Below, piece by piece: positions 1 to 10,106 of a stretch of 64,000 nucleotides of DNA (the stretch's first letter is position 1; the number at the start of each line of letters is the position of its first letter). The position numbers were made by a program, and so were the translations under genes. The stretch is from Brevundimonas sp. (GTDB taxonomy: Bacteria; Pseudomonadota; Alphaproteobacteria; Caulobacterales; Caulobacteraceae): the NCBI RefSeq assembly GCF_027484365.1, contig NZ_JAIXTC010000007.1, positions 124,001-188,000 of the forward strand, in the 5' to 3' direction. Under the pieces are notes generated by a model, which saw only the letters and a program-made list of their open reading frames with translations, had not been told where the DNA came from and searched no databases.

Positions 1-971
1 CCCAGGGCCTGACCGTCGGCGACGCGTTCGCCGGTCCCTACCGAGACCGTGTCGAGCCCGGCGATGACGGCCCGCCAGCCGCCGCCGAGATCGAGGATTA
101 CGACCTCGCCCCAGCCGCTGAGCGGGCCCGCATGATCCACCCGGCCCCCGGCGGGCGAAGCGACCGGCCCGGCGGGCGCGGCCCAACGGACGCCCTGACC
201 TGATTTCGTCGACGCCCCGCTGACCGGGGTCGTCAGCCGGGCGCGGCCGGCGGGCAGGCGGCTGGAGGGCGTGGGCGCGTCTGTGGCTGTCGCGGGACGG
301 CCGCCGAGGTTGCGGATGCGGGCCTCTAGGGCGGCGGCGGCGCGTTCGGCCCGGGCGGCGTCGGCGCGCAAAACGGCCAGGAGGGCGGTGCGGCGGGCGG
401 ACAGGTCCTCGATCTCGGCACGGCGGTCGCCCTGGGCGCTCTCTGTGGTCAGCAGGCGTTCCGAGGACAGGACGGCGAGGCGGCGGATGCGGGCGACCTC
501 GGCCTGACGGGCGGCGAAGGCGGCGGCGCTTCGCTGCATCCCGGGGGCCATGGCCTTCATCAGGATGGCCGCCCGGACGGTGTCCACGGCCCGGTCGGCG
601 GGGACCAGCAGGGGCGGCGGGGGCTTGCGGCTCATCATCTGCAGGGCGGACAGGAGGCGGCCCTGACCGTCCCGGGCCCGGGCCAGTTCGGAGACGATGG
701 CGGCCTCGCGTCGGCCGAGCTCGCGCAGACGCTGGCGCTGGGCCGACAGCTGGAAGTCATCGGCTGTCTGGTCGGTGCGAAGGGTCGCCAGTTCGCGGTC
801 GAGGGCGGTGATCTCGATCTGGGCATCGCGGGCGTCGGCGCGCAGACGGCGGGCGCGGACCTGCTCGTCGCGGTACCGGGTCTGGAGCTGTTCGAGATCG
901 TCCTGGACCGAGGCGGCGGCGGGCAGGCCGGCGAGGGCGATCAGCAGGCTGAGGACGGCGGCGCGGTTCAT
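1..971 (-). CDS. EnvC-like murein hydrolase activator (partial, 3' end off window)
   Basis: The start codon is at 971 and the frame is open to the window edge, so the C-terminus is missing. After a signal peptide (starts MNRAAVLSLLIALAGLPAAA) come about 200 residues of Ala/Arg/Glu-rich coiled coil, then a Pro/Ala linker and the start of an LytM/M23-like fold. The M23 region reads GGRVDHAGPLSGWGEVVILD and continues to AVIAGLD, so the usual catalytic His positions are not conserved. That fits the non-enzymatic EnvC family, which activates periplasmic amidases during septal peptidoglycan splitting. Its ATG overlaps the rlmH stop by one base (TGATG), implying translational coupling. Degenerate M23 proteins that bind other partners cannot be excluded. 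Confidence 0.8.
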   Translation of the reverse strand, partial: MNRAAVLSLLIALAGLPAAASVQDDLEQLQTRYRDEQVRARRLRADARDAQIEITALDRELATLRTDQTADDFQLSAQRQRLRELGRREAAIVSELARARDGQGRLLSALQMMSRKPPPPLLVPADRAVDTVRAAILMKAMAPGMQRSAAAFAARQAEVARIRRLAVLSSERLLTTESAQGDRRAEIEDLSARRTALLAVLRADAARAERAAAALEARIRNLGGRPATATDAPTPSSRLPAGRARLTTPVSGASTKSGQGVRWAAPAGPVASPAGGRVDHAGPLSGWGEVVILDLGGGWRAVIAGLDTVSVGTGERVADGQAL

Positions 972-1435
972 CAATCGCGATGATAGGGTGATCCGGCCAG
1001 GATCGTCACGGCGCGATAGAGCTGTTCGGCCAGCATCGCCCGGGCGAGGGCATGGGGCCAGGTCTGGGGGCCGAAGGCCAGGGTCGATCCGGCGGCGGCG
1101 AGGACGCTCGCGTCCAGTCCGTCCGCCCCGCCGATGACGAAGACCAGACGCCGCTCGCCCCTGTCGCGCAGGGTCGCGATATGGTCGGCGAAGGCGCGGC
1201 TGGCCCAGGTCTTGCCGCGTTCGTCGCAGGCGATCAGATGCGCGCCCTCCGCCGCCGCCAGCAGCAGTTCAGCCTCGGGCGCCTTGCCGGTCTTGCGGGG
1301 CTCCAGATCAATCAGATCGAGCGGGCCGAGTCCCAGGGCCCGGCCGGCCGCCGTGGCCCGGTTCGCATAGTCCGAGGCGAGCGTCGCCTCGGGCCCGCGA
1401 CCCGGCTTGCCGATGGCGGCGATGGCGAGTTTCAT
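971..1435 (-). CDS. rlmH: 23S rRNA (pseudouridine1915-N3)-methyltransferase RlmH
   Basis: This 154-residue protein has the full length and layout of the SPOUT methyltransferase RlmH. It begins MKLAIAAIGK, has the SAM-knot segment VFVIGGADGLD in the middle, and ends with the family's LAEQLYRAVTILAGSPYHRD. RlmH methylates pseudouridine 1915 in helix 69 of 23S rRNA on the assembled 70S ribosome. It sits directly downstream of rsfS, the ribosome silencing factor, an arrangement common in bacteria (rsfS-rlmH). The start at 1435 gives the canonical N-terminus. The downstream envC-like start overlaps its stop codon. Confidence 0.96.
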   Translation of the reverse strand: MKLAIAAIGKPGRGPEATLASDYANRATAAGRALGLGPLDLIDLEPRKTGKAPEAELLLAAAEGAHLIACDERGKTWASRAFADHIATLRDRGERRLVFVIGGADGLDASVLAAAGSTLAFGPQTWPHALARAMLAEQLYRAVTILAGSPYHRD

Positions 1436-1442
1436 ATGCGAT

Positions 1443-1601
1443 CCTTCTCCCCTTGCGGGAGAAGGTGGCCGAGCGAAGCGAGGTCGGATGAGGGGTCACG
1501 CTGACGTTTGAAATCAGCCACGCCAGCCCTCACTCCAGCCATCGGTGTGACCCCTCATCCGTCAGCCTGCGGCTGCCACCTTCTCCCGCAAGGGGAGAAG
1601 G
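1443..1601. repeat. Dispersed intergenic inverted repeat, copy 1
   Basis: Two 23-bp hairpin arms lie at 1443-1465 and 1579-1601. Each is a hairpin in itself (CTTCTCC, then TTGCGG or its reverse, then GGAGAAG), and they are inverted copies of each other. Inside them lie a second inverted pair, GATGAGGGGTCAC (about 1488-1500) and GTGACCCCTCATC (about 1548-1560). The element fills the gap between rsfS and rlmH, which are on the same strand. Related copies lie at 5112, 29444 and 35490. Confidence 0.85.
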
Positions 1602-1604
1602 ACC

Positions 1605-2207
1605 CTAGGCGTTCGCCGTTCTGTGGGCGCTGTCGACGGCCCAGATCTTTTCGATGTTGTAGAACATCCGCACTTCGGGCCGGAACAGGTGGACGATGAC
1701 GTCGCCGGCGTCGATCAGGACCCAGTCGCAGTGCGGCAGGCCCTCGACCTTGGCGCGGCCGAGGCCGTTCTCCTTGAGCGTGCGCAACAGGTGGTCGGCG
1801 AGAGCGCCCACGTGGCGGTGCGAACGGCCCGAGGCCACGATCATGGTGTCGGCCATGGGCGACTTGCCGCGGAGGTCGATCAGGACGATGTCCTGCGCCT
1901 TGTCGTCGTCCAGCTTGGACAGCAGGGCGATCTCGAGCGGAGTCGTGCCGGTCGGGACGACGCCCTGGCGGTCGAAATTCGCGGCGTCTTCATCGCCGTC
2001 GTCGGCGCTGAACAGCGGGAAATCTTCGGCGGAATCGTCGGAGAGGTCTTCGTCGTGACCGTCTTCGGCCCCGTCTTCCGGGTGGATGGGCGCGATCGGC
2101 TCCATCTCGTGGGCCGTGTTCGAAACGGCGTCTTCTTGCGCGTCGTGCGCGGGCGAGGGGGTCAGCGGAAGGCTCCGGGAGGGTTCACTAAAGAGGCTCT
2201 CTAGCAC
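1605..2207 (-). CDS. rsfS: Ribosomal silencing factor RsfS (iojap/YbeB family)
   Basis: The C-terminal half (about residues 90-195) is a complete iojap domain: LLSKLDDDKAQDIVLIDLRG, then the SPMADTMIVASGRS motif, LPHCDWVLIDAGDVIVHLF and RPEVRMFYNIEKIW. RsfS binds ribosomal protein uL14 and blocks 30S-50S joining when nutrients run out. The first ~85 residues are acidic and low-complexity. The far start at 2207 is GTG with no clear ribosome binding site. An in-frame ATG at 2105 (MEPIAPIHPE) would give a 166-residue protein, closer to family size, so the true start is uncertain. It lies between nadD and rlmH on the same strand, the usual nadD-rsfS-rlmH order. Confidence 0.93.
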   Translation of the reverse strand: MLESLFSEPSRSLPLTPSPAHDAQEDAVSNTAHEMEPIAPIHPEDGAEDGHDEDLSDDSAEDFPLFSADDGDEDAANFDRQGVVPTGTTPLEIALLSKLDDDKAQDIVLIDLRGKSPMADTMIVASGRSHRHVGALADHLLRTLKENGLGRAKVEGLPHCDWVLIDAGDVIVHLFRPEVRMFYNIEKIWAVDSAHRTANA

Positions 2208-2241
2208 GAAAGCCCGAAAACGTCACCCGGACCGCTCAAGG

Positions 2242-2802
2242 TCATTTCTGGGCACGAAGAGCCGTCGAGGAACTCGGGTTCAGCGGGGCCCGGAGATAGG
2301 TCCAGGCCGGGGCCGTCATCATGGGCAGGAGACGGGCCTCGCGCGATGAGACCCGGTGGCCGGCGAAGCGGCGGGCGGCGGGGGCGGCGCGGCTTTCCAG
2401 CAGGCTTCCCGGCCGGGCGATCACGGCCACGGGCATCATCCGCATGATGTCGGTCCAGCCCCGCCAGCGGTGGAAATTCTCCAGATTGTCCGAGCCCATC
2501 AGCCAGACGAAATGCACGCCCGGGTGCCGCCGCCTGAGCGCGCGCAGGGTGTCGACGGTCCAGGTCGTGCCGACCCGGGTCTCAAAGTCCGACACCACCA
2601 TGTGCGGACCGCGCGCGAAGGTCCCGGCCGAGGCCATCCGGTCGGCCAGGGGGGCGGTCTGACGCGTCTCCTTCAGGGGGTTCTGAGGGGAAACGAGCCA
2701 GATCACGCGATCGAGATCGAGGCGCTGGAGCGCCGTTTCCGCCACATGGGCATGGCCGTCGTGGGCCGGATTGAAGGAGCCGCCGAACAGTCCGACCTTC
2801 AT
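2242..2802 (-). CDS. nadD: Nicotinate-nucleotide adenylyltransferase NadD
   Basis: Transfers AMP from ATP to nicotinate mononucleotide in NAD biosynthesis. The N-terminus MKVGLFGGSFNPAHDGHAHV carries the nucleotidyltransferase GxFNPxHxGH signature. The internal segments WLVSPQNPLK and WLMGSDNLENFHRW are typical NadD, and the C-terminus ends in a variant of the usual SSTALR motif. I chose the ATG at 2802 (186 aa). The frame stays open to a TTG at 2931, but that adds a Pro/Gly-rich stretch. Some alphaproteobacterial NadD proteins carry 10-20 extra residues here, so a slightly longer form is possible. It is followed 34 bp downstream by rsfS. Confidence 0.93.
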   Translation of the reverse strand: MKVGLFGGSFNPAHDGHAHVAETALQRLDLDRVIWLVSPQNPLKETRQTAPLADRMASAGTFARGPHMVVSDFETRVGTTWTVDTLRALRRRHPGVHFVWLMGSDNLENFHRWRGWTDIMRMMPVAVIARPGSLLESRAAPAARRFAGHRVSSREARLLPMMTAPAWTYLRAPLNPSSSTALRAQK

Positions 2803-3104
2803 CCCGGCGGTCAGGCCCAGACCATCTCTCAGCCCCCCGGATCGGGGGCCGCTCGCCTGGGGCGCGGGACCGGCGTGGAAGAAGGGCAAGGCGGGCGGGC
2901 TCGCGGCGGACTTATGCTCACGGATGAGCAAACGAAAACGCAGCTAACACGACGGCGGTCGGCTTGTCGCCATGGAGGGCGAACTTCGCGACGGAGCGCA
3001 GCGCCGGGCGGGACCGGGTCGATGGCGCAAGCGCCCGCTTCGGTCCCCGTCCTCAGCCAGGCTGACGTCTCACCGTCCCTCCCGATGCAGGGAAGGAAGT
3101 CGGA
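2803..3104. other. Intergenic stretch between obgE and nadD
   Basis: About 300 bp without a supportable gene. In some relatives proB and proA (glutamate kinase, gamma-glutamyl phosphate reductase) lie between obgE and nadD. No trace of either is visible here. No strong terminator hairpin was found. The region presumably carries the nadD promoter and leader. Confidence 0.5.
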
Positions 3105-4166
<1,062 letters not shown>

Positions 4167-4319
4167 CTAATCAGGGGCGCTGGCGCGTGCGACGCGATCG
4201 CGCGCTGCTTGACCGGGGGCCATAGCCCAAGAGAGCGGCGATTTACAGGCGGGTGCGTTTAAGCGGATCGAAAGCGTCCCCGGTGCACGGTGTCGGCGAA
4301 CACTGATGGAGAGATCAGA

Positions 4320-5102
4320 ATGATCTCGTTGACGACCGCTTCGGCCCAGCCGCTGCCGTTCTGGCGCACCCCTCTGCAGGGGAAGTCCCCGTCCGCCGGG
4401 GAGACGTCGCCGGGCTTCGGCCTGCCGTCGCTGACGGAGATGCGCGACAGCGCCCGGTCGATGAAGAAGGAGTTGGCCGCCAAAAAGGTCCAGGCCGTGC
4501 GGGAACGTATGGATGCGCTGAAGCTGATGGTGAAGATCGACCCGAAGGCGGGGCTGAAGATGACCGCCGAACTGGCCAAGGAGCTGAAGTCGGCGGTGAA
4601 GGACTATGTCGAGGCGGGCGGCAAGAACGTCACCGACGGCGAGATGGCGATGATGCGCCGCGACGCGAAGGACGCCCGCGAGGCCGCCGATACGGCGCTG
4701 AAGGGCCTTCCGGCGGAACCGACGGACGCCGACGGCGAAGCCGTCGAGGCGGAGGCCGGGGCTGAAACCGCGACGGTTGGTGCGGAGATCAAGCGGGCCC
4801 AGGCCGCCTATGCCGCCGCCTTCGAGATCGCCGACGGGCGCGACGAGACGGCGGACCGGGCCGAGGCCCTGCTCGGCGCGGCCATGGTCGACCGGGGCTT
4901 TTTCGAGCAGGTGAAGATGGCGGTCGCCGAGCTGAAGGAGGCGCGCGACAAGATCAAGGCCAACTGGACCCATCCGAGGTCGCCGGACAAGGACGACTGG
5001 AAGGCCGCCGACAAGGAGATGGCCGAGCTCGAGAAGGCGATCGACATGGCCCCGACCGGAGCGCCGGAGCTGACGTCGGGCGGGGCGTCGGTTCAGGCCT
5101 GA
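4320..5102 (+). CDS. Hypothetical cytoplasmic helical protein
   Basis: The family is not recognised. The protein has 260 residues, is rich in Ala, Glu, Lys and Asp, and has no signal peptide or membrane segment. Most of it should be alpha-helical and possibly coiled coil (for example SMKKELAAKKVQAVRERMDA). Helices are separated by Pro/Gly linkers near residues 20-35 and 145-160. The start at 4320 is preferred over upstream codons because a GGAGAG ribosome binding site sits eight bases before the ATG. The gene is divergent from obgE and followed by an intergenic repeat. The charged composition recalls flagellar or surface accessory proteins, but nothing visible assigns a role. Confidence 0.75.
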   Translation: MISLTTASAQPLPFWRTPLQGKSPSAGETSPGFGLPSLTEMRDSARSMKKELAAKKVQAVRERMDALKLMVKIDPKAGLKMTAELAKELKSAVKDYVEAGGKNVTDGEMAMMRRDAKDAREAADTALKGLPAEPTDADGEAVEAEAGAETATVGAEIKRAQAAYAAAFEIADGRDETADRAEALLGAAMVDRGFFEQVKMAVAELKEARDKIKANWTHPRSPDKDDWKAADKEMAELEKAIDMAPTGAPELTSGGASVQA

Positions 5103-5111
5103 AGCGCAAAA

Positions 5112-5282
5112 CCCTCTCCCATAGGGAGAGGGCTTGAGGCCCGCAGAGCGAAGCGATGCGTCTTCAGCCGAAAGGGTGAGGGGTTTGGTCGCCAGCCGGT
5201 GAGGGCATGACCCCTCACCCTTTCGCGCAAGGACGACGGCTATCGCCGTCGTGCGCTCAAGCCCTCTCCCTCCGGGAGAGGG
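5112..5282. repeat. Dispersed intergenic inverted repeat, copy 2
   Basis: Two hairpin arms, CCCTCTCCC-nnn-GGGAGAGGG, lie at 5112-5132 and 5262-5282. They flank an inner inverted pair built on GGGTGAGGGG (about 5175) and CCCCTCACCC (about 5212), plus a small ACGACGGC-TATC-GCCGTCGT hairpin at about 5233-5252. This is the CTCTCCC variant of the family at 1443. It fills the gap between the convergent 4320 gene and ald. Confidence 0.85.
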
Positions 5283-5286
5283 AAGC

Positions 5287-6405
<1,119 letters not shown>

Positions 6406-6556
6406 CAGATCTCTCCGGTTCAGACGATGGACCCCGCGAGACCGACGGCCGCCGCAGGCTATGGCTGCATCTTCTAGCGATCCGCGCCGTGCAGGTTCCT
6501 GTTCTTTTCAGCAAGTGAACAGCGTAAAGTCGCAGAAACTTGCGCAGAGTTTAGCT
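6406..6556. promoter_or_regulatory. Divergent control region ald / Lrp-type regulator
   Basis: This 151-bp gap must hold both promoters. The stretch from about 6496 to 6556 is clearly more AT-rich than its surroundings (AGTGAACAGCGTAAAG, TTTAGCT). It contains the related pieces GCAGAAACTTGC and GCAGAGTTTAGC, which could be degenerate Lrp-type half sites. No exact palindrome is visible, so the operator assignment rests on context. Confidence 0.45.
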
Positions 6557-7033
6557 ATGAAGACCGTTTCCGCCGTCGCTCTGGATGCGACCGACAGAAA
6601 GATGCTCCGTGCGCTGCAAACGGACGGGCGGATGACCAACACGGATCTGGCCAGGACGGTGGCCCTGTCCGAAAGCGCCTGCCTGCGTCGGCTGCGGGCT
6701 CTGGAGGGGGCGGGGGTGATCAGCCGCTACGCCGCCATCATCAACGAACGGGCCGTGGGCCTGCCGATCAGCGTCTTCGTCACCGTGACCCTGTCGTCCC
6801 AGGCCGAGAGCGCCCTCACCGCCTTCGAGACCGCGATCACGGGCGTGCCCGAGGTGGTCGAATGCTATCTGATGACCGGCGGATCGGACTATCTGCTGCG
6901 GCTGGTGGTGCGCGACGTCGACGATCTGGAGCGGGTCCACGCCAAGGCCCTGACGACCATTCCCGGGGTGACGCGGGTCTCGTCCAGCGTCGCGATGCGG
7001 ACCGTGGTCAAGCGCGGGGCCCTGCCGGTCTGA
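6557..7033 (+). CDS. Lrp/AsnC family transcriptional regulator (probable ald regulator)
   Basis: A 158-residue DNA-binding regulator with normal Lrp length. The N-terminal helix-turn-helix covers about residues 8-68 (LDATDRKMLRALQTDGRMTN, then VALSESACLRRLRALEGAGV). The C-terminal RAM ligand-binding/oligomerisation domain includes VPEVVECYLMTGGSDYLLRL and TTIPGVTRVSSSVAMRTV. The open frame runs far upstream, but ATG 6557 gives the family N-terminus. Divergent placement next to ald suggests that alanine or another amino acid is the effector and ald the main target. This is inference from synteny. Confidence 0.93.
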   Translation: MKTVSAVALDATDRKMLRALQTDGRMTNTDLARTVALSESACLRRLRALEGAGVISRYAAIINERAVGLPISVFVTVTLSSQAESALTAFETAITGVPEVVECYLMTGGSDYLLRLVVRDVDDLERVHAKALTTIPGVTRVSSSVAMRTVVKRGALPV

Positions 7034-7055
7034 CGCACGCCGCCAAGAGGGCGAT

Positions 7056-8285
7056 TCAGTCTTCCGCGCGGAGAAGGGGCTGCCATCGCCCGTAGGTGGC
7101 CGAGCGCCACAGCCATTCCGCCGGCCCGAAACGGAACCGCGCCAGCCACCACCGACTGATCACGATCTGGACGGCGTAGACGACGAGGGCGAGCGCCAGA
7201 CAGAAGGTCGGTCCGGCATATTTCAGCCAGCCGAGACCGAGGCCGTAGAGCACGAACACGAAGACCAGGCTCTGGGTCAGATAGTTGGTCAGGGCCATCT
7301 GACCGGCGGCGCCGAGGCCGGACAGCAGCCGCCGCCAGACAGTGGTCTGGCACAGGACGACGATCCCTGCGGCATACCCCAGGGCGAGGACGAGTTGGCT
7401 CGCCTCATCCGCCAGCGTCCTGGGAATCTGGGACCAGCGGGGAAGGCGAAGGCCGGCCAGCTCAATGCCGGGCGTCACGGCCGCCAGACCCAGGCCGATG
7501 ACCAGCAGCCACGGCGCCACCCGGCGAAAGGCGTCGGCATATCGGGCAGTGTCCTGCATCCAGCCCTGCCGGAACAGCCAGCTGCCCAGCATGAACCGCC
7601 CCAGGATGGTGGCCAGGAAGGCGGGCCCGATGGCCGTGAGGTAGAACTCCCGGCCGTTGGCGATCCACAATTCCCGGACCAGGGCGCTGTAGTCCTGGCC
7701 CATGAAGATCGGCCACCGACGTGCGGTCCCGGCCGCCTGCAGGGCGACGAAGTCGGGCGGACTGCCGCGCGGGGTCACCGCGACATACCAGGCGATGGCG
7801 GTCGTCAAAGCCCCGAGGGCGAGGACGAGACCGAGGATCAGCAGCAGGCGGGACGGCCAGCGCCGCGTCAGCATCAGCGCCAGACCCATCAGCGCATAGG
7901 CATGCAGGATATCGCCCATCCAGAGCAGGAACAGATGGGCCAGTCCGATGACCAGCAGGATCAGGACGCGACGCAGGTAGAGGGCGTGTCCGTCGACGCC
8001 CCTGGCCTCGGCCCTGTGGCTCAGAATGGCGAAGCCAAAGCCGAACAGGATCGAGAACAGACACTGGGCCTTGCCCTGGGCCAGCCAGTCTCCGACCAGA
8101 CCGATCCAGCGATCGAGCCCGGCCGTCGGCAAGGCCGCCAGCACCTGCGGGGGGACGGCGAACTCCGCATTGCTGTTCAGATTCATCCACAGCACGCCGA
8201 ACAGGGCGAGGCCGCGAATGATGTCGATCTCGCCGATCCGGTCCGCCTGGCGCGTCGGGATCGCCGCTGTCGTGCTTTCGGTCAT
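7056..8285 (-). CDS. DUF418 family membrane protein
   Basis: 409 residues with about ten hydrophobic segments. The N-terminus RIGEIDIIRGLALFGVLWMN is the hallmark of the DUF418/YeiB family, which resembles acyltransferase-3 membrane folds. The C-terminal DUF418 region includes AAGQMALTNYLTQSLVFVFV and GPAEWLWRSATYGRWQPL. The biochemical role of the family is not established. It is tail to tail with the Lrp gene (22 bp apart). The next gene upstream on this strand is a 73-residue membrane protein. Confidence 0.9.
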   Translation of the reverse strand: MTESTTAAIPTRQADRIGEIDIIRGLALFGVLWMNLNSNAEFAVPPQVLAALPTAGLDRWIGLVGDWLAQGKAQCLFSILFGFGFAILSHRAEARGVDGHALYLRRVLILLVIGLAHLFLLWMGDILHAYALMGLALMLTRRWPSRLLLILGLVLALGALTTAIAWYVAVTPRGSPPDFVALQAAGTARRWPIFMGQDYSALVRELWIANGREFYLTAIGPAFLATILGRFMLGSWLFRQGWMQDTARYADAFRRVAPWLLVIGLGLAAVTPGIELAGLRLPRWSQIPRTLADEASQLVLALGYAAGIVVLCQTTVWRRLLSGLGAAGQMALTNYLTQSLVFVFVLYGLGLGWLKYAGPTFCLALALVVYAVQIVISRWWLARFRFGPAEWLWRSATYGRWQPLLRAED

Positions 8286-8353
8286 GTCGTGAAGCCCCCT
8301 GACCCAAGGCGGCTATCATGCGACTCAGCGCTCGTCGATCGATGACCGGCGGT

Positions 8354-8575
8354 CTACGGGCCTGAGCGATCAGGGTCGCGGACCACGGCGACGACGGCCA
8401 GGACCAGCCACCCCGTCGCGATCAGAAACACGAGATCGCTGACCAGCTTGATCATCCCGTAAAGGGTGACGGTCTCGACCGACCGGGTCGTCGCCTCGGC
8501 CAGGAGCGCCGTCAGGCCGCCCGCGATCAGCAGGGCGAGCGGCCAGACGAGCGGCTTGAGGCGTCGGCGGTTCAT
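8354..8575 (-). CDS. Small two-helix membrane protein
   Basis: 73 residues with two predicted membrane segments, about 9-27 (LVWPLALLIAGGLTALLAEA) and 43-66 (LVSDLVFLIATGWLVLAVVA). The N-terminus is Arg/Lys-rich and the tail acidic (RDPDRSGP), suggesting both ends are cytoplasmic. The start lies one base after the gabD stop, so it is probably translated as the last cistron of gabD mRNA. No family is recognised. It may be a fusion-size accessory subunit or simply an uncharacterised membrane peptide. Confidence 0.7.
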   Translation of the reverse strand: MNRRRLKPLVWPLALLIAGGLTALLAEATTRSVETVTLYGMIKLVSDLVFLIATGWLVLAVVAVVRDPDRSGP

Positions 8576-8576
8576 G

Positions 8577-10040
8577 TCAACGCCCCTGTTTCAGGGCCAG
8601 GGTGACCTGTTTGATGTCGACATATTCCTCGATGCCGTGGGTCGAGCCCTCGCGGCCGTAGCCGGATTGCTTGACCCCGCCGAACGGGGCGACGGCGGTG
8701 GAGATCAGGCCGGTGTTGATCCCGATCATGCCCGCCTCGATCCGCCGGCCGATGCGCAGGGCGCGGTCGAGGTCGCGGGTGAACAGATAGGAGGCGAGGC
8801 CGAACTCACTGTCGTTGGCCTTGCCCAGGACCTCGTCTTCCGTGTCGAACGGGAAGACGGGGATCAGGGGGCCGAAGGTCTCTTCGTGGCGGAACAGGGT
8901 GTCGTCGCCGCCCAGGGTCACGGTCGGCTGGAAGAAGCGGCCGCCCAGTGCGTGCCGCGCCCCGCCGGTCAGGACCCTGCCGCCCGAGGCCTGGACCCGT
9001 TTCAGATGATCCTCGACCTTGGCGACGGCCCTGTCCTCGATCAGGGGGCCGACCTTGACGCCGTCCTCGAAGGCGGGGCCGACCGGGATCTTCGCGACTT
9101 CCGCCGCCAGTTTCGTCGCATAGGCCTCGGCGACCGAGGCCTGGACATAGACGCGGTTGGGGCAGACGCAGGTCTGGCCGGAGTTGCGGAACTTGCCCTT
9201 GATGGTCTCGGCCACCGCGAGGTCGAGATCGGCGTCCTCGAACACCATCAGGGGGGCGGCGCCGCCCAGCTCCATCGACACCCTCTTCAGGGTCGGGGCG
9301 CACTGTTCGGCCAGCTTGCGGCCCACGGGCGTCGAGCCGGTGAAGGACAGTTTGCGGATCAGGGGCGAGGCTGTCAGGACGCCGCCGATGGCGGCCGCAT
9401 CGCCGGTGATGACGCTGAGCGCGCCCTTGGGCAGGCCGGCGGCGTAGGCGAGTTCGGCCAGGGCGATGGCGGTGAAGGGGGTCTGGCTGGCCGGCTTGAC
9501 CACGGCGGTGCAGCCGGCGGCGAAGGCGGGGCCGAGCTTGCGCGTCAGCATGGCGGCCGGGAAGTTCCACGGGGTGATCAGGGCGCAGGGGCCGACCGCC
9601 TCGCGGAAGGTCAGGATGACATGGCCCAGCGGGCTGTCCTGGGTCTCGCCGATCAGACGCTCGGCCTCGCCGGCGAACCACTTGATGAAGCCGTTGGCGT
9701 AGGTGACCTCGCCCTTGGCCTCCTCGAACGGCTTGCCGTTTTCGATGGCCATCAGGGCGCCGAGACCCTCGACGTTCTCATCGATCAGGGCGGCCCAGTT
9801 GCGGAGGAATTTCGCGCGTCTGTGCGGGTCGGAGCGCGACCAGTCGGGGAAGGCGTCGTGGGCCGCCTGGATGGCGCGTTCGGTCTCGGCGATGCCGAGG
9901 TTCGGGATATGGCCGACGATCTCGCCGGTCGCGGGATCATCGACCGCGATGCCGTCGGCGCCGGCCGGGATCGTCTCGCCGGCGATCAAGGCATGTTCGC
10001 GCAGGAGCTTCAGTCCGGCGGTGCGGGCGGCGGTGTTCAT
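8577..10040 (-). CDS. gabD: NAD(P)-dependent succinate-semialdehyde dehydrogenase
   Basis: Oxidises succinate semialdehyde to succinate, the last step of 4-aminobutyrate degradation. The ALDH fold is complete in 487 residues, with cofactor motif TPWNFP at 156-161, general base E257 (MELGG) and catalytic C291 (SGQTCVCPNR). The CVC pair, with a second cysteine two residues on, is typical of GabD. The C-terminus (GYGREGSTHGIEEYVDIKQV) also matches GabD. I chose ATG 10040 (MNTAARTAGL) over the upstream in-frame ATG at 10085, because the extra residues would be encoded by an intergenic hairpin. The upstream gene encodes an organic-acid/betaine-type transporter. Confidence 0.94.
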   Translation of the reverse strand: MNTAARTAGLKLLREHALIAGETIPAGADGIAVDDPATGEIVGHIPNLGIAETERAIQAAHDAFPDWSRSDPHRRAKFLRNWAALIDENVEGLGALMAIENGKPFEEAKGEVTYANGFIKWFAGEAERLIGETQDSPLGHVILTFREAVGPCALITPWNFPAAMLTRKLGPAFAAGCTAVVKPASQTPFTAIALAELAYAAGLPKGALSVITGDAAAIGGVLTASPLIRKLSFTGSTPVGRKLAEQCAPTLKRVSMELGGAAPLMVFEDADLDLAVAETIKGKFRNSGQTCVCPNRVYVQASVAEAYATKLAAEVAKIPVGPAFEDGVKVGPLIEDRAVAKVEDHLKRVQASGGRVLTGGARHALGGRFFQPTVTLGGDDTLFRHEETFGPLIPVFPFDTEDEVLGKANDSEFGLASYLFTRDLDRALRIGRRIEAGMIGINTGLISTAVAPFGGVKQSGYGREGSTHGIEEYVDIKQVTLALKQGR

Positions 10041-10055
10041 AAGGGCGTCCTCGGT

Positions 10056-10086
10056 CTTGTCCCTCCCCCTGCGGGGGAGGGACAAG
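10056..10086 (-). terminator. Perfect 14-bp hairpin between transporter and gabD
   Basis: CTTGTCCCTCCCCC (10056-10069) and its exact complement (10073-10086) are separated by three bases. It lies between the MHS transporter stop and the gabD start on the same strand. No T-run follows, so it is more likely an mRNA-processing or stabilising hairpin, or a leftover of the CTCCC intergenic repeat family, than a strong terminator. Confidence 0.6.
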
Positions 10087-10106
10087 CCGTTGTCTGATCT
10101 AATGCC

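Noticed and set aside
2803..3104. Remnants of proBA between obgE and nadD
   Set aside because: No stretch in any frame resembles glutamate kinase or gamma-glutamyl phosphate reductase.
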